64,000 nt of DNA from Streptomyces sp. TLI_053 (GCF_900105395.1 NZ_LT629775.1:1550001-1614000); one strand, 5' to 3'; shown: positions 42,888-53,200, counted from the stretch's first letter. Notes: generated from the letters alone by a model not told the origin. Program-made: numbers and translations.

Positions 42888-44072
42888 TTACAGGCCGCCG
42901 AGGTGGCTGGTGCGGGTCCCGGCCGGGGAGGCGAGGTAGCCGCGGAGCCGGGTAGCGATGCCGGCCAGTTCACCGGGCAGGGTGTAGCCGGGCCCGTACA
43001 GGGTGGGGGCGGGCACCTGGTTCACCTGGTCGGCGAGGCCGGCGGCGACGGCGGCGTTGAGGGTGCCGTTGGGCACGATCCGGACGGTGAAGTCGATGAT
43101 GCTGTCGGTCTGGCTGTTGGTGATGTGGACGCCGGGCAGGGCCCCGATGCCGTTCGACCAGGGCAACGAGTTGCGGACGGGGGTGAGGGCGGCGGCGGTG
43201 CCGAACTTCTGGCCGGCGCCGGTGGACTGGACGACGGCGACGTTGGGGCCGGCGGTGGTGGCGCCCTGCTTGAACACCACCGAGTAGCCGGTGGTGCCGG
43301 CGACCGGGGTCTCCGGGTAGTCGGGGACGGACGCGGCCGGGTACCACGTGCCCGGGCTGCCGTCGGCGTTGAGGCTGGTGGCCAGCGCGTCGAAGGTGTC
43401 CGAGGAGCGCATGAACGGCACCCAGTTCTCCAGGTAGAACGCCTGGTTGGTGAGGGTGGCCCCGTTGTCGACGATCTTCGGGATCCGCAGCACCCGGCGG
43501 ATCTGGAGCGCCCCGTTGTCGAGCCGGGTGTAGCGGGTGAGCTGGGGGACGGTGTCGGAGCCGGCGAAACGCCCGGTCAGACCGGAGATCCACTGGAGGT
43601 CGGCGACGGTCCAGACGTCGGTGGTGGTGGCGTTCGGCTGCTCGACCGCGATCGTGCGGGTGAACGCCCCGGCCATGTTGCCGGCCTGGTCGATGTTCCA
43701 GCGGTCGTAGTAGCGCTCCTTGGGTGCGGTGTCCATGCCCCACAGCACGGACTGGACGACCCGGTCGGTCTCCTCCCCGGCGTAACTCGGGGAGAGCAGG
43801 GCGCGGTACCCGGCCGGGCAGTACCGCATCTCGGCGATGCTGCCGCCGGCGCCCAGGCGGTAGTCGAACTGGGCCACGCCGTTGTACGAACTGCGCTGCC
43901 AGAAGTCACCGTTGTAGGTGAACGCCTGCCAGGTCCAGCCGGTGGTGGCGGCGGCCGGCGGGGCGGTGGCGACCGCCGGGACCAGGGTGGCGGCCACGGT
44001 CGCGGCGGCCACCGCGAGCACGGCGCGGCGGCTGGGCCGGACGGGTCTGTGACGGGGGGTGGGGAGGTGCAC
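42888..44072 (-). CDS. Secreted protein of unknown family in operon B
   Basis: 394 residues. Export signal RPSRRAVLAVAAATVAATLV followed by an Ala/Pro-rich cleavage zone. The mature part begins TTGWTWQAFTYNGDFWQRSS and looks beta-rich, with many Trp, Tyr and Asn residues (WNIDQAGNMAGAF, TRYTRLDNGALQIRRVLRIP, AFYLENWVPFMRSSD). This suggests a jelly-roll or sugar-binding fold. I do not recognise the family. Its place between an enolase-family gene and the mutarotase gene suggests a part in handling an extracellular glycan. The start is GTG 44072 with GAGGAG seven bases upstream. Confidence 0.75.
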   Translation of the reverse strand: MHLPTPRHRPVRPSRRAVLAVAAATVAATLVPAVATAPPAAATTGWTWQAFTYNGDFWQRSSYNGVAQFDYRLGAGGSIAEMRYCPAGYRALLSPSYAGEETDRVVQSVLWGMDTAPKERYYDRWNIDQAGNMAGAFTRTIAVEQPNATTTDVWTVADLQWISGLTGRFAGSDTVPQLTRYTRLDNGALQIRRVLRIPKIVDNGATLTNQAFYLENWVPFMRSSDTFDALATSLNADGSPGTWYPAASVPDYPETPVAGTTGYSVVFKQGATTAGPNVAVVQSTGAGQKFGTAAALTPVRNSLPWSNGIGALPGVHITNSQTDSIIDFTVRIVPNGTLNAAVAAGLADQVNQVPAPTLYGPGYTLPGELAGIATRLRGYLASPAGTRTSHLGGL

Positions 44073-44125
44073 GGCTCGACTCCTCGGGGGTGGGGAGGAA
44101 GGGGCTGGGAAGGGGAACGGGCGGG

Positions 44126-45211
44126 TCAGGCGAGGAAGCGCCGCAGGCCCTCGGGGGCGCTTTCGCGCTCCCATTCGGCCTCGTAGCCGATGCCGGGCGC
44201 GGTGCCGGCGTGGACGAGGCCCGAGGCGTCGACGGCCGGCTCCCGCCGCACGGGGTCGGCCGGAACGAACGACTCGTAGTAGGTGGTGTTGGAGATGGCC
44301 ATGCACAGGTGGGTGTGGACCACCCCGCCGCCGTGCACCTCGGCCCGCATCAGGTACGCGTCGGCGAGATGGGCGGTGCGCATCGCCCCGGTGATGCCGC
44401 CGCGCAGGCCGGCGCTGGTGCGCACGGCGGTCGCGGAGCCGTTGGCGATGAAGTCGGCGGTGTTCATGTGCGCGCCGTCGCTGGTCTCGGCGACGATCAG
44501 CGGGACGTCGACCTTCTCGGCGAGCCGGCGGTAGGCCGTGGTGCTGAACTCGCGCATCGGCTCCTCGTACCAGAGGTAGTCCGCCTCGGAGAGCACCCGG
44601 CCGAGCCGGATCGCGTCCAGGAGGTCGAAGCCGGCCGAACCGTCGTACATCAGCGGGACCCGGTCGCCGACGTGCTCGCGCAGCCGGGTGCAGAGTTCGA
44701 TGTCGCGCCGGACGTCGCCCCAGGCGTGCAGCTTGATGGCGGGGTAGCCGAGTTCGAGGCACTGGTCGGCGATGTCCAGGTACTGCTCGACGCTGCCGAA
44801 GGTGGCGGTGGAGGCGTAGGCGGGCAGCGCGGTGCGGAAACCGCCGAGGAGCTGGTGCACGGGCAGGACCGCGGCCTTGCCGCCGATGTCCCAGAGGGCG
44901 ACGTCGACGAGCCCGAGCAGGTAGAGCGGGAGCTCCTCTATCCGGTCGATCTCCCACATCCGGTGCCAGAGCCATTCGCGCTGGAGCGGGTCGGCACCGA
45001 GGAGTTCGGCGCGCAGCCGGCGGTCGACGATGTCGGCGAGGATCGGGCCGCGGTGGCAGTACGCGAAGCCGGTGTGGCCCTCGTCCGTGCCGAGGACGAG
45101 CCAGCCGCCGGTGTGCGCGCCTTCGGAGCCGGGCAGTCCGTCGCGCCAGCGGAACGCGGGGGTGACGGCGGGTCGGTCCTGGAGGACGACGTCGACGGTG
45201 GTGATCTTCAC
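44126..45211 (-). CDS. Enolase-superfamily sugar-acid dehydratase/racemase with KxH motif
   Basis: 361 residues of the mandelate-racemase-like group. Metal ligands Asp190 (LMYDGSAGF), Glu216 (WYEEPM) and Glu242 (VAETSDG) are present. The second-strand base motif reads Lys160-Leu-His162 (IKLHAWGD) instead of KxK, and a seventh-strand His lies in EVHGGGVVHTHL. Substrate unknown; an acid sugar related to the operon's imported glycan is likely. The start is GTG 45211 with AGGAG upstream. Distinct from the fuconate dehydratase of operon A. Confidence 0.82.
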   Translation of the reverse strand: MKITTVDVVLQDRPAVTPAFRWRDGLPGSEGAHTGGWLVLGTDEGHTGFAYCHRGPILADIVDRRLRAELLGADPLQREWLWHRMWEIDRIEELPLYLLGLVDVALWDIGGKAAVLPVHQLLGGFRTALPAYASTATFGSVEQYLDIADQCLELGYPAIKLHAWGDVRRDIELCTRLREHVGDRVPLMYDGSAGFDLLDAIRLGRVLSEADYLWYEEPMREFSTTAYRRLAEKVDVPLIVAETSDGAHMNTADFIANGSATAVRTSAGLRGGITGAMRTAHLADAYLMRAEVHGGGVVHTHLCMAISNTTYYESFVPADPVRREPAVDASGLVHAGTAPGIGYEAEWERESAPEGLRRFLA

Positions 45212-45271
45212 TGGTTCTCCTGGGTCGGAGGTCGGAGGTCGGAGTCGGGGAAGGGGGGCGGGCGCGGCCGG

Positions 45272-46189
45272 TCAGCTCTTGACGGAGCCTTCGAGCAGGC
45301 CGCGGACCAGGAACCGCTGGGCGAACAGGAACACCACCGCCACCGGGACGACGGTCAGCACGCCGGCGATCGCGGCCTCCGGCCGGTGGATCGGCAGGAA
45401 GCTGCCGCCGAGCGCGGGGTTGAGAGCCGGGGTACCGGAGATCAGCGCGCCGAGGCCGACCGGGAGGTTGAAGGTGGCGTCGTCGCCGAGCATCACGTAG
45501 GGCAGGAAGTAGTTGTTCCAGTTGCCGACGAAGGCGAAGAAGGTCAGCAGGCCGATCAGCGGACGGGCCAGTGGCAGGGCGATCTTCGTGAACAGCTGCC
45601 GTTCCGAGCAGCCGTCGATCCGGGCCGCCTCCAGTACCTCCCGCGGCAGCACCGTGGAGAAGTGGATGAAGGCGAGGTAGACGCCGAACGGGTAGAGGCT
45701 GGCCGGAAGGACCACCGACCAGGCGGTCCCGGTCAGTCCGACGGCGTTGACCTCCAGGAAGAGCGGCAGGACAAGCGCGGCGGGCGGCACGATCATCGCG
45801 AGCAGGGTGGCCACCAGAACCGTCCGCCGGCCGGCGATCCTGGTGGCGGCCAGCGCGTACCCGGCCAGCAGCGAGGTCGCCACCGAGATCAGCACCGCGC
45901 CACCGGTGTAGAGCACCGAGTTGACGATCCAGCGGTAGACCACGCCGTCGTTGTAGGTGGTGAGGTTGTGCCAGGCGTCGGCGTAGCCGCCGAACGAGCC
46001 GAAGGAGAGCGGCTGCCCGTCCGCCAACTGGGCGTCGGTCTTGCTGGGGGCCAGCAGCAGCCAGAGCATCGGGACCGCGCAGGCCACGGCCAGCAGGCCG
46101 AGCAGGACCGAGCCGGTGGCACGTCCGGGCGACGGACGCCGGCGGGCGGGTGCGGGCACGGAGAGGGATGCGGGTGCGGGTGCGGACAT
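45272..46189 (-). CDS. Carbohydrate ABC transporter permease (MalG/CUT1 type)
   Basis: 305 residues with six predicted membrane helices. The first is SVLLGLLAVACAVPMLWLLL, and the EAA loop EVLEAARIDGCSERQLFTKIALP contacts the ATPase. Family CUT1 permeases import oligosaccharides. The start overlaps the stop of the partner permease by one base (TGATG). No ATP-binding subunit is in the operon, so a shared MsiK-type ATPase, usual in streptomycetes, is expected. Confidence 0.9.
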   Translation of the reverse strand: MSAPAPASLSVPAPARRRPSPGRATGSVLLGLLAVACAVPMLWLLLAPSKTDAQLADGQPLSFGSFGGYADAWHNLTTYNDGVVYRWIVNSVLYTGGAVLISVATSLLAGYALAATRIAGRRTVLVATLLAMIVPPAALVLPLFLEVNAVGLTGTAWSVVLPASLYPFGVYLAFIHFSTVLPREVLEAARIDGCSERQLFTKIALPLARPLIGLLTFFAFVGNWNNYFLPYVMLGDDATFNLPVGLGALISGTPALNPALGGSFLPIHRPEAAIAGVLTVVPVAVVFLFAQRFLVRGLLEGSVKS

Positions 46190-47178
46190 CACTCCACCTC
46201 CGTGTCGAAGAACTTGGCACGGGTCACCAGCAGGACGGCGCCGGTGGCGCAGACCGCCAGCATCATCAGGCAGAGCGCGGCGGCGGCCGCGAAGTCCCCG
46301 TTGTCGAAGGCGAACAGCAGGCCCAGCTGGTTGAGCGACCACGACTTGGAGCCCACGAAGGCGATTCCGTAGAGGAGTTGCGGCTCGATGAAGATCTGCA
46401 GCCCCGCCGTGAAGGCCAGGATCAGCATGTAGACGACGTACTTGGAGATCAGCGGCAGCTTCACCCGCCAGGCGGTCTGCCACCAGGAGGCCCCGTCCAT
46501 CCGGGCGGCCTCCAGGAGGTCCCGGGGGACGCCCTGGAGCGCGCCGTACATGATCACCACCCACTGGCCGAAGCCGGTGGTGAAGGCCATCAGGGCGAAG
46601 ATCACGACCAGGTGGGACTGCTGGAAGACGTCGGTGCCGGTCTCCTGGCCCATGGCCCGCAGCGCCGGGCCGAACGGGCTGAGCGAGGGCTGCAGCATGA
46701 CGTACCAGAGCAGGACGCTGGCGGAGCCGGTGACCGCCCCGGGCAGCATGTAGACCAGCCGCAGACCGGCGCCGTAGGACGCCCGCTGCTCCTGGACCAC
46801 CAGGGCCAGCAGCAGGACGCCGACCACCATGACCGGCAGGTAGAGCGCCATGAACAGCGAGACGTTGCCGAGCGCGGGCAGGAAACGGAAGTCCGAGAAC
46901 ACCCGGACGTAGGCCGCGCCTCCCGCCGGGCCGATGTGTTCGGGGTCGGCCAGCGACTCGTAGACGGCGTAACCGGCCGGGCCGAGGCCGAAGGCGACCA
47001 GCAGGACGAGGTAGGGGGCCAGGCAGAGCCAGCCGAACCAGTGCGGTCGGCGCTGCGGGCGGGCCTTGCGGTGGGTGGTCACGGTGCCGGGGAGTCCAGG
47101 GTTCGGGGCGGCGGTGGACGCCGCCGGGGGTGAGCCGGTTCTGGGCCGGGTGTCGGTGGAGCCGCTACTCGACGACAT
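46189..47178 (-). CDS. Carbohydrate ABC transporter permease (MalF/CUT1 type)
   Basis: 329 residues. A charged N-terminal tail of about 45 residues precedes HWFGWLCLAPYLVLLVAFGLGP, the first of six membrane helices. The EAA loop reads RDLLEAARMDGASWWQTAWRVKLP. Partner of the MalG-type permease. Its ATG lies inside the 3' end of the binding-protein gene (14-base overlap), with AAGGCGG upstream, so expression is coupled. Confidence 0.9.
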   Translation of the reverse strand: MSSSSGSTDTRPRTGSPPAASTAAPNPGLPGTVTTHRKARPQRRPHWFGWLCLAPYLVLLVAFGLGPAGYAVYESLADPEHIGPAGGAAYVRVFSDFRFLPALGNVSLFMALYLPVMVVGVLLLALVVQEQRASYGAGLRLVYMLPGAVTGSASVLLWYVMLQPSLSPFGPALRAMGQETGTDVFQQSHLVVIFALMAFTTGFGQWVVIMYGALQGVPRDLLEAARMDGASWWQTAWRVKLPLISKYVVYMLILAFTAGLQIFIEPQLLYGIAFVGSKSWSLNQLGLLFAFDNGDFAAAAALCLMMLAVCATGAVLLVTRAKFFDTEVE

Positions 47179-48496
47179 AGCCGTCCGCCTTCGCGAGGTT
47201 CACCAGCCGGGTCTGCAGCGCGTCCAGGGCGGCGGCGATGCCGGCGCCGGAGCGGACGCTGGGGACCAGCACCTCGGTGAAGGCACCCTCGACGTCGTAG
47301 CTGGTCGGGGATTCCACCGGGTTGACCTTCGCGCTCTGCTGCTCCATCACCGGGAACGGGTCGGCCGCGTAGAACTTGTCGCCCGCCAGCCGTTCGGCCC
47401 AGGCCTTGGCCGCCGGCCCGTAGGCCGGGTAGGTCGGCGCGGTCTTCTGGTAGTCGGTGCTGGTGGTCATCCACTGGACGACCTCGGCCGCCCCCTTCAT
47501 GTTCTTGGAGTGCCGGGAGACCACGTAGATGCCACCGCCGACGCTGCCGGACCAGTTGGTGGTCTCACCCTGCCAGCTCGGGTAGGGCGCGGCGGCGATC
47601 CGGCCGTTCGGCGTGGCGAACAGGTTCTCCGGCTTGAACAGGAAGTCGCCGAGCCAGGAGGCGCCGGGCAGCATCAGCACCTTGCCCTGCTTGCCGAGCT
47701 GGGCCATCTCCGGGTCGAACAGGCCGACCCCGGTGACCGAGCCGGCCTTGACCAGCGGGTCGAGCAGTTCGGCGACCCGGGTGCAGCGGGGGTCCTTGAG
47801 GTCGATGTGGACCTTCTTCGGCCCGGTGACCTGCTGGATCGGACAGCCGCTGGCCCAGAAGTAGTCGTAGTAGCTGAACTGGCTGCCGGCGCTGCCGATG
47901 ATGTAGCCGGGATGCTCCTTGGCGACGCGCTCCCCCAGCGTCCGGTACTCGTCCCAGGTCTTCGGCACCTGGTAGCCGAACTGGTCCATCAGCGTCTTGT
48001 CGTACCAGAGCACGGTCTGGGCGAGGTCGTTGCGCAGGCAGTAGAGCTTGCCGTCGGCGGTACAGGGGTCGTTGCTGCTGCCGAACTGGGCGCGCACGTC
48101 CTGCGGGACGAGGGCGTCGAGCGGCTGCGCGTAGTCCATGGAGGGGTCGGTCCACTGGGCGATCCGGGTGGTCCGGCCGTCGAACAGGATGTCCGGCCAG
48201 CCCTTACCGGTGCGGTTGAACAGCTTCATCTTGGTCAGCAGGGCATTGCCGTCGTAGGTCTCGATCTTCATCTTGATGTCCGGGTGTGCCTTCTGGAACT
48301 GCTCGAACCCGGCCTGCCGGGTGGGATCGGTCCACACCAGCAGGGTCTCGTTGGCATCACTCGTGATCGAGCCGTCGCTCTTCGTCGCCCCGGCGCCACT
48401 GGAGCACCCGGCGACGAGCACGGTGAGGGCGGCTGCGGCGCAGGTCAGCGCACGTCTGAAGGCGGCCGGCCGGGAGGTGGGAACAGGGCTGCGCAT
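47165..48496 (-). CDS. Sugar-binding lipoprotein of the ABC importer
   Basis: 443 residues. Signal peptide with lipobox LTVLVAGC. CUT1-type solute-binding protein: ETLLVWTDPTRQAGFEQF, GWPDILFDGRTTRIAQW, YCLRNDLAQTVLWYDKTLMD, KVLMLPGASWLGDFLF and GSVGGGIYVVSRHSKNM. The ligand is probably the oligosaccharide released by the nearby beta-helix glycosidase; this is inferred from position. ATG 48496 has CTGGAG six bases upstream. First gene of the seven-gene operon B. Confidence 0.9.
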   Translation of the reverse strand: MRSPVPTSRPAAFRRALTCAAAALTVLVAGCSSGAGATKSDGSITSDANETLLVWTDPTRQAGFEQFQKAHPDIKMKIETYDGNALLTKMKLFNRTGKGWPDILFDGRTTRIAQWTDPSMDYAQPLDALVPQDVRAQFGSSNDPCTADGKLYCLRNDLAQTVLWYDKTLMDQFGYQVPKTWDEYRTLGERVAKEHPGYIIGSAGSQFSYYDYFWASGCPIQQVTGPKKVHIDLKDPRCTRVAELLDPLVKAGSVTGVGLFDPEMAQLGKQGKVLMLPGASWLGDFLFKPENLFATPNGRIAAAPYPSWQGETTNWSGSVGGGIYVVSRHSKNMKGAAEVVQWMTTSTDYQKTAPTYPAYGPAAKAWAERLAGDKFYAADPFPVMEQQSAKVNPVESPTSYDVEGAFTEVLVPSVRSGAGIAAALDALQTRLVNLAKADGYVVE

Positions 48497-48523
48497 CGTC
48501 GACTCCAGGGAAAAATCATGTAC

Positions 48524-48554
48524 GATGTTGGATGTCTGATGTTCCATGGATGTT
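48524..48554. promoter_or_regulatory. Repeated GATGT[T/C] operator between importer and GntR genes
   Basis: Four direct copies of GATGT[T/C] start at 48524, 48531, 48538 and 48549. The middle segment GGATGTCTGA (48530-48539) is identical to part of the operon A operator (36782-36791). The region is locally AT-rich and lies in the divergent promoter of operon B and the GntR gene at 48614. Confidence 0.6.
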
Positions 48555-48613
48555 TCTTGGACGTCAACCCCCGGAACCAGCAAGATTGGGCGACGACCGA
48601 ACAGGAGGTTCGA

Positions 48614-49294
48614 ATGACCGCGACGAGTGATTCCTCTGCCGCCGAGCCCGTTCTGCCACGCCGCCAGGTGCTCGCGGACGACGTGTACGACGTACTCAAG
48701 GACTGGCTGCAGAGCGGTCACATCGAGCCGGGGAGCCGGGTGAAGATCGACACCCTGGCCGCCCGGCTGGCCATATCGAACACGCCGATCCGCCAGGCGC
48801 TGGGCCGGCTGGAGGCAGACGGGCTGGTGCACAAACAGCCCTACCGGGGCTTCGTGGCCGCCAGCCTCCCGGACCGGAAGACCATCGCCGACATGTACGA
48901 GTGCCGGCTCCTGCTGGAGCCGCCCACGGCCGCGCGCGCGGCGGCGGCCGTCCGCTCGGAGGACCTCGCCTTCCTGCGCGCCCACGTCGGCGCCGACGCC
49001 CCGCCGCACGACAGCGGGGAGCTGGACGCGCTGGTGCGGGCGGACGAGCTGCTGCACGGGCGGCTCGCCACCATGGCCGGCAACACCGTGGTGGCGGACA
49101 CCCTGGAGCGGCTCTTCGTCCGGTCCCGCTCGTTCCGGTCCTTCTACACCCGGGAGGGCGCCGTCCACATCACCCGGCTCGAGCACGAGGCTGTGGTGCT
49201 GGCGATCTCCCGGGGCGACGGACCCGGCGCCGCGGCGGCGATGACCGCGCACCTGGAGGCCGCCGCCGAGCGGATGCTCGGCTCACTGGCCTGA
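48614..49294 (+). CDS. GntR/FCD transcriptional regulator, divergent to the importer operon
   Basis: 226 residues. The winged helix-turn-helix includes GSRVKIDTLAARLAISNTPIRQALGRLEADGLV and the wing KQPYRGFVAAS. The FCD effector domain has DMYECRLLLEPPTAARAA, ADELLHGRLATMAGN and RLEHEAVVLAISRGDG. The SNTPIRQAL recognition helix differs from the LSRNSLREA helix of the operon A regulator. The ATG has a perfect AGGAGG five bases upstream. Probably represses the importer operon in the absence of the sugar. Confidence 0.9.
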   Translation: MTATSDSSAAEPVLPRRQVLADDVYDVLKDWLQSGHIEPGSRVKIDTLAARLAISNTPIRQALGRLEADGLVHKQPYRGFVAASLPDRKTIADMYECRLLLEPPTAARAAAAVRSEDLAFLRAHVGADAPPHDSGELDALVRADELLHGRLATMAGNTVVADTLERLFVRSRSFRSFYTREGAVHITRLEHEAVVLAISRGDGPGAAAAMTAHLEAAAERMLGSLA

Positions 49295-49387
49295 CCGTCC
49301 GGGGCGGCGTACCGGCACCCGCCGCCCCGGTCCACCGCCCGCTCCCACCCGCGGAGCCCCCGGCCCGCACCGCCCCGGAGGCGCGCC

Positions 49388-50092
49388 ATGGCCGACCCCG
49401 ACGGCCCCGACAACCCGTCGCCCGCCCGCGCCGGAGCGCCTCGCAGCTTCGTGGCCGGCTACGTCTACGGCACCCTCAGGGAGGACCTGCTCACCGGCCG
49501 TGTCCCCCCGGGCGAGCGGCTCAACCTCGACGCCCTGGCCCGCCGGCTGCACGTCTCCAACACCCCGGTCCGCCAGGCGCTCGCCGCCCTGACCGCCGAG
49601 GGCCTCACCGTCCGGCTGCCCAATCGCGGCTACCGCGCCTCGCCGCTGCTGGACGGCCGCGTCATCGAGGAGCTCTACGAGTACCGGCTGCTGGTGGAAC
49701 CGCCCACCGCGGCCGGGGCCGCCCGGCAACCCGGCCCGCACCGCGACGGGGGACTGCTGGCCCTCGCCGATCCGTCCCCGCCGGGTCCGGACACCGGTCC
49801 CACGCACCGCGACGTCGGCTTCCACCTGGCCCTGGCCCGGGGCGCCGGCAACCGCGTGGTGGCCGACGCACTCGCCCACGTGCTCGGCCGCGGCTGCGAG
49901 TACCACCTCTACGGGAACGCCGAGGCGGTCGCCCGGACGGCCGAGGAACACCGCCTGGTCGCCGAGGCCGTGATCGCCGGCGAACCGGACCGGGCCCGCA
50001 CGGCGATGCACGCGCACCTGAGCAGTGCGCTGCGACGGCTGCGCACGGCCCTCGACCGACGCTCGCTCAGTTCCCCCGCTCCACAATCCTGA
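49388..50092 (+). CDS. Second GntR/FCD regulator
   Basis: 234 residues, with the same architecture as the preceding gene: GERLNLDALARRLHVSNTPVRQALAALTAEGL and wing RLPNRGYRASPLL, then the FCD domain with ELYEYRLLVEPPTAAGAA, HRDVGFHLALARGAG and AEEHRLVAEAVIAGEPD. The similarity to the upstream GntR (SNTP[IV]RQAL, RLL[LV]EPPTAA) suggests an old tandem duplication. ATG 49388 has GGAGG six bases upstream. It precedes the secreted beta-helix enzyme gene by 195 bases and may control it. Confidence 0.88.
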   Translation: MADPDGPDNPSPARAGAPRSFVAGYVYGTLREDLLTGRVPPGERLNLDALARRLHVSNTPVRQALAALTAEGLTVRLPNRGYRASPLLDGRVIEELYEYRLLVEPPTAAGAARQPGPHRDGGLLALADPSPPGPDTGPTHRDVGFHLALARGAGNRVVADALAHVLGRGCEYHLYGNAEAVARTAEEHRLVAEAVIAGEPDRARTAMHAHLSSALRRLRTALDRRSLSSPAPQS

Positions 50093-50287
50093 TGGAGGGC
50101 GAAACACGCCCGGCGCCCGCCACCGCGCCGATCGTGTTGCGGCCGTCGCCGCCGTTGACCGGCCCGACACACCGCCGCAGCATGGCCGTCACACCCCACC
50201 GCCCCGCAGCGGGTCCGCCGGCCGTCCGCCGCCCGGACCGGCTCCGGCACGGGTGTGCCCACGCCCCTTCCACCGAAGGAGAATCGG

Positions 50288-53200
50288 TTGTCCACCGGCC
50301 GATCCACCGTCAGGCGCGTCCTGCCCCTGACCCTGATCCTCGCCCTGCTGCTGGCCGCCCTGGCCGCTCTCGCCCCGCCCAACGCCTGGGCCGCCGGGTC
50401 CTACTACGTCGCCACCACCGGCAACGACAGCGGACCGGGCACTCTGGCCGACCCGTTCGCCACCCTCACCAGGGCCCGGGACGCGGCCCGGGCCTCCGGC
50501 GGCGGGACGGTGTACGTGCGCGGCGGCACCTACCAGCTGGCCGCTCCGCTGACCCTCGACAACCGGGACTCGGGCACCGCCTACCGCGCCTACCAGGGCG
50601 AGAAGGTCCTGCTCAGCGGCGGCCGCAGCATCACCGGGACCTGGAGCAACCAGGGCACGCTGGGCAACGGCGTCCACTGGTCCGTCCCGGTGCCGGGCGC
50701 CGCCGCCTGGAACTTCCGGGAACTCTGGCTCAACAACCAGCGGATGACCAGGGCCCGTTATCCCAACGACCCGCGCGCGGCCGGCGACCTCGGCCAGGCG
50801 GCCACCGACCCGTACCTGACCATGACCGGCACCAACACCGACAAGAGCCGGATCACCGTCGCCGAGACCCTCCCGGTGGCCGACCTGGCCGGCACCGGGG
50901 CGGAGTTCGTGATCCACGCCGTCTGGAGCGAGTTCCGCAACCGGGTGGTCTCCTCCGACGCCCACAACCTGAACTTCGCGCCCAAGCCGGGCGGCATGGC
51001 CGTCGGCCTGGACAGCATGTACCTGCGGGTGCAGGACGAAGGCGTCGTCTTCAACGGCAAGAAGTTCTGGCCGTACAACTCCTACCTGGAGAACGCCTAC
51101 GCCTTCCTCGACGCCAAGCAGGAGTGGTACCTCGACACCGCGGCCGACCGCCTGCACGTGGTCCTGCCCTCCGGCGTCGACCCGAACGACGCCAACGCCG
51201 TCGCGCCCGTCACCGAGAAGCTGGTCGTGGTCCAGGGCGCGGACGCCGCCCACCCCGTCACCGGCCTCGCCTTCAGCGGCATCGACTTCGGGTTCACCGA
51301 ATGGAAGCTGCCCGCCTCCGGTTACAACGAGATGCAGGCCACCCACTACGCCGAGGACGGCACCCTCGGCAACGACAACTGGGCCGTCTACGCGATGGGC
51401 CACGCACTCCAGTTCACCAACACCGCCGGTCTCTCGCTGAGCAACCTCAAGGTCGCCCACACCGGCGGCGGGGGCATCGCGCTCGGCGCCGGAACCCGCA
51501 CCACCGGTCTCACCGGCAGCGAGCTCTTCGACATCGGCGGGACCGGCATCAGCGTCGGCTGGTGGGGCGACACCGCCAAACACTCCCCCGGCGTCGACTG
51601 GGCGTCCAGCGCCGACGCCCCGACCGGCAACACCGTGTCCCACAACTACCTGCACGACGTCGGCGCGATGTACGTCGGCGGCGTGGGGATCTGGGTCGGC
51701 CTGACCGACAGCACCACGCTCTCGCACAACGAGATCGCCGGCGGCCCCTACACCGGGATCAGCGCGGGCTGGAACTGGCGCTCCAGCGGGACGACCAGCG
51801 CGAGGAACACCCGGATCGAGGCCAACGACGTCCACCACGTCATGCGCACCCTCACCGACGGCGGCGGCGTCTACCTCCTCGGGAACCAGCCCGGCGCCCG
51901 GCTCACCGGCAACTACTTCCACGACATCAGCATGGACCACTACGCCAAGGGGTGGCTCGCCAACGGCGTCTACTTCGACGAGGGCTCCGGCGGCCCCTGG
52001 ACCGTCGCCGACAACGTCACCGCCGCCGTGCCGTTCATCCCGCTGCACTTCAACGCCGGCGCCGGAGTCAGCATGAGTGCCGCGACCTGGGGCACCAACT
52101 GGTACGACAACCGCTACCGGCCCACCGCCGACTACGGCGGCCCGTCCTACGTCCCCGGTCAGACCTACTCCGTCGCCGCCCCGCCCGCCGCCGTCACCGG
52201 CCTGATCGACGCGGCCGGCCCGTCCGCCGACTACGCCTACCTCTACGCCACGGACGACCCGCTGGTCGACCCCGGGGAATTCCGGCGGCCGCTGCCCGTG
52301 GTCACCGGCGGCGGAGTCACCGGCGACACCACCCCCACCTGGGCCTGGCAGAGCGCCACCGGAGCCACCAGAGACCGTTACCTGCTGGACGGCCCGCCGA
52401 ACACCTGGACCGAGACCACCCAACGGCAGTTCACCCCGGCGACCCCGCTGCCGGACGGCGCCCACACCCTGTCCGTGCAGTCCTTCGTCAACGGCGCCTG
52501 GACCGCCTCCGGCAGCTCCACCGTCACCGTCGACACCACCCCGCCGACCGCCCCGACCGTCACCGGCAACGCGCCGGCCTGGTACCAGCCCGCCCAGTGG
52601 AGCTGGCCGGCGGGCGGCGGCGCCTCGTCCTACCTGGTCCGGCTGACCAAGGGCACCACCGTGGTCACCGACTGGACGCCGGTCACCAGCACCTCCTACA
52701 GCCGGACCGACCTCACCGGCCAGGCCGCCTACCAGCTGGCCGTCAAGGCCGTCGACGCCGCGGGGAACCAGTCCGCCGCCGGGACCGGCACCGTCACCGT
52801 TCCGGCTCCACCGCCGGTCCCCGGCACCGACAACCTGGCCCGGGGCAAGGCGTACAGCGCCTCCTCCGCCTGGGGTGCCGACAACGGCGCGGCCAAGGCC
52901 TTCGACGGTGACACCGGCACCCTCTGGGCACCCAACACCGTCAACGGCACGGCCTGGCTCCAGGTCGACCTGGGCGCGCCCCGCACCTACGTCGGCGCCG
53001 TCCTCAAGGCGAAGACCTCCGCCGGCAACGCCACCGGCATCGTGCTCCAGCGCTCCGACGACGGTGTCACCTTCACCGACGTCCCCGGCACCGCCGGCGG
53101 CGGGATCGGCCCGGTCGGCTCGGTGCTGAACACCGTGCCGCTGCGGTTCGCCCCGGTCACCTCCCGCTACGTCCGGCTGAACGTCACCGGGATGAGCGGC

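Noticed and set aside
48901..52911. A 1336-codon open frame on the plus strand
   Set aside because: It is a frame-shifted shadow of two GntR genes and the beta-helix gene, Arg/Pro-rich and without motifs.
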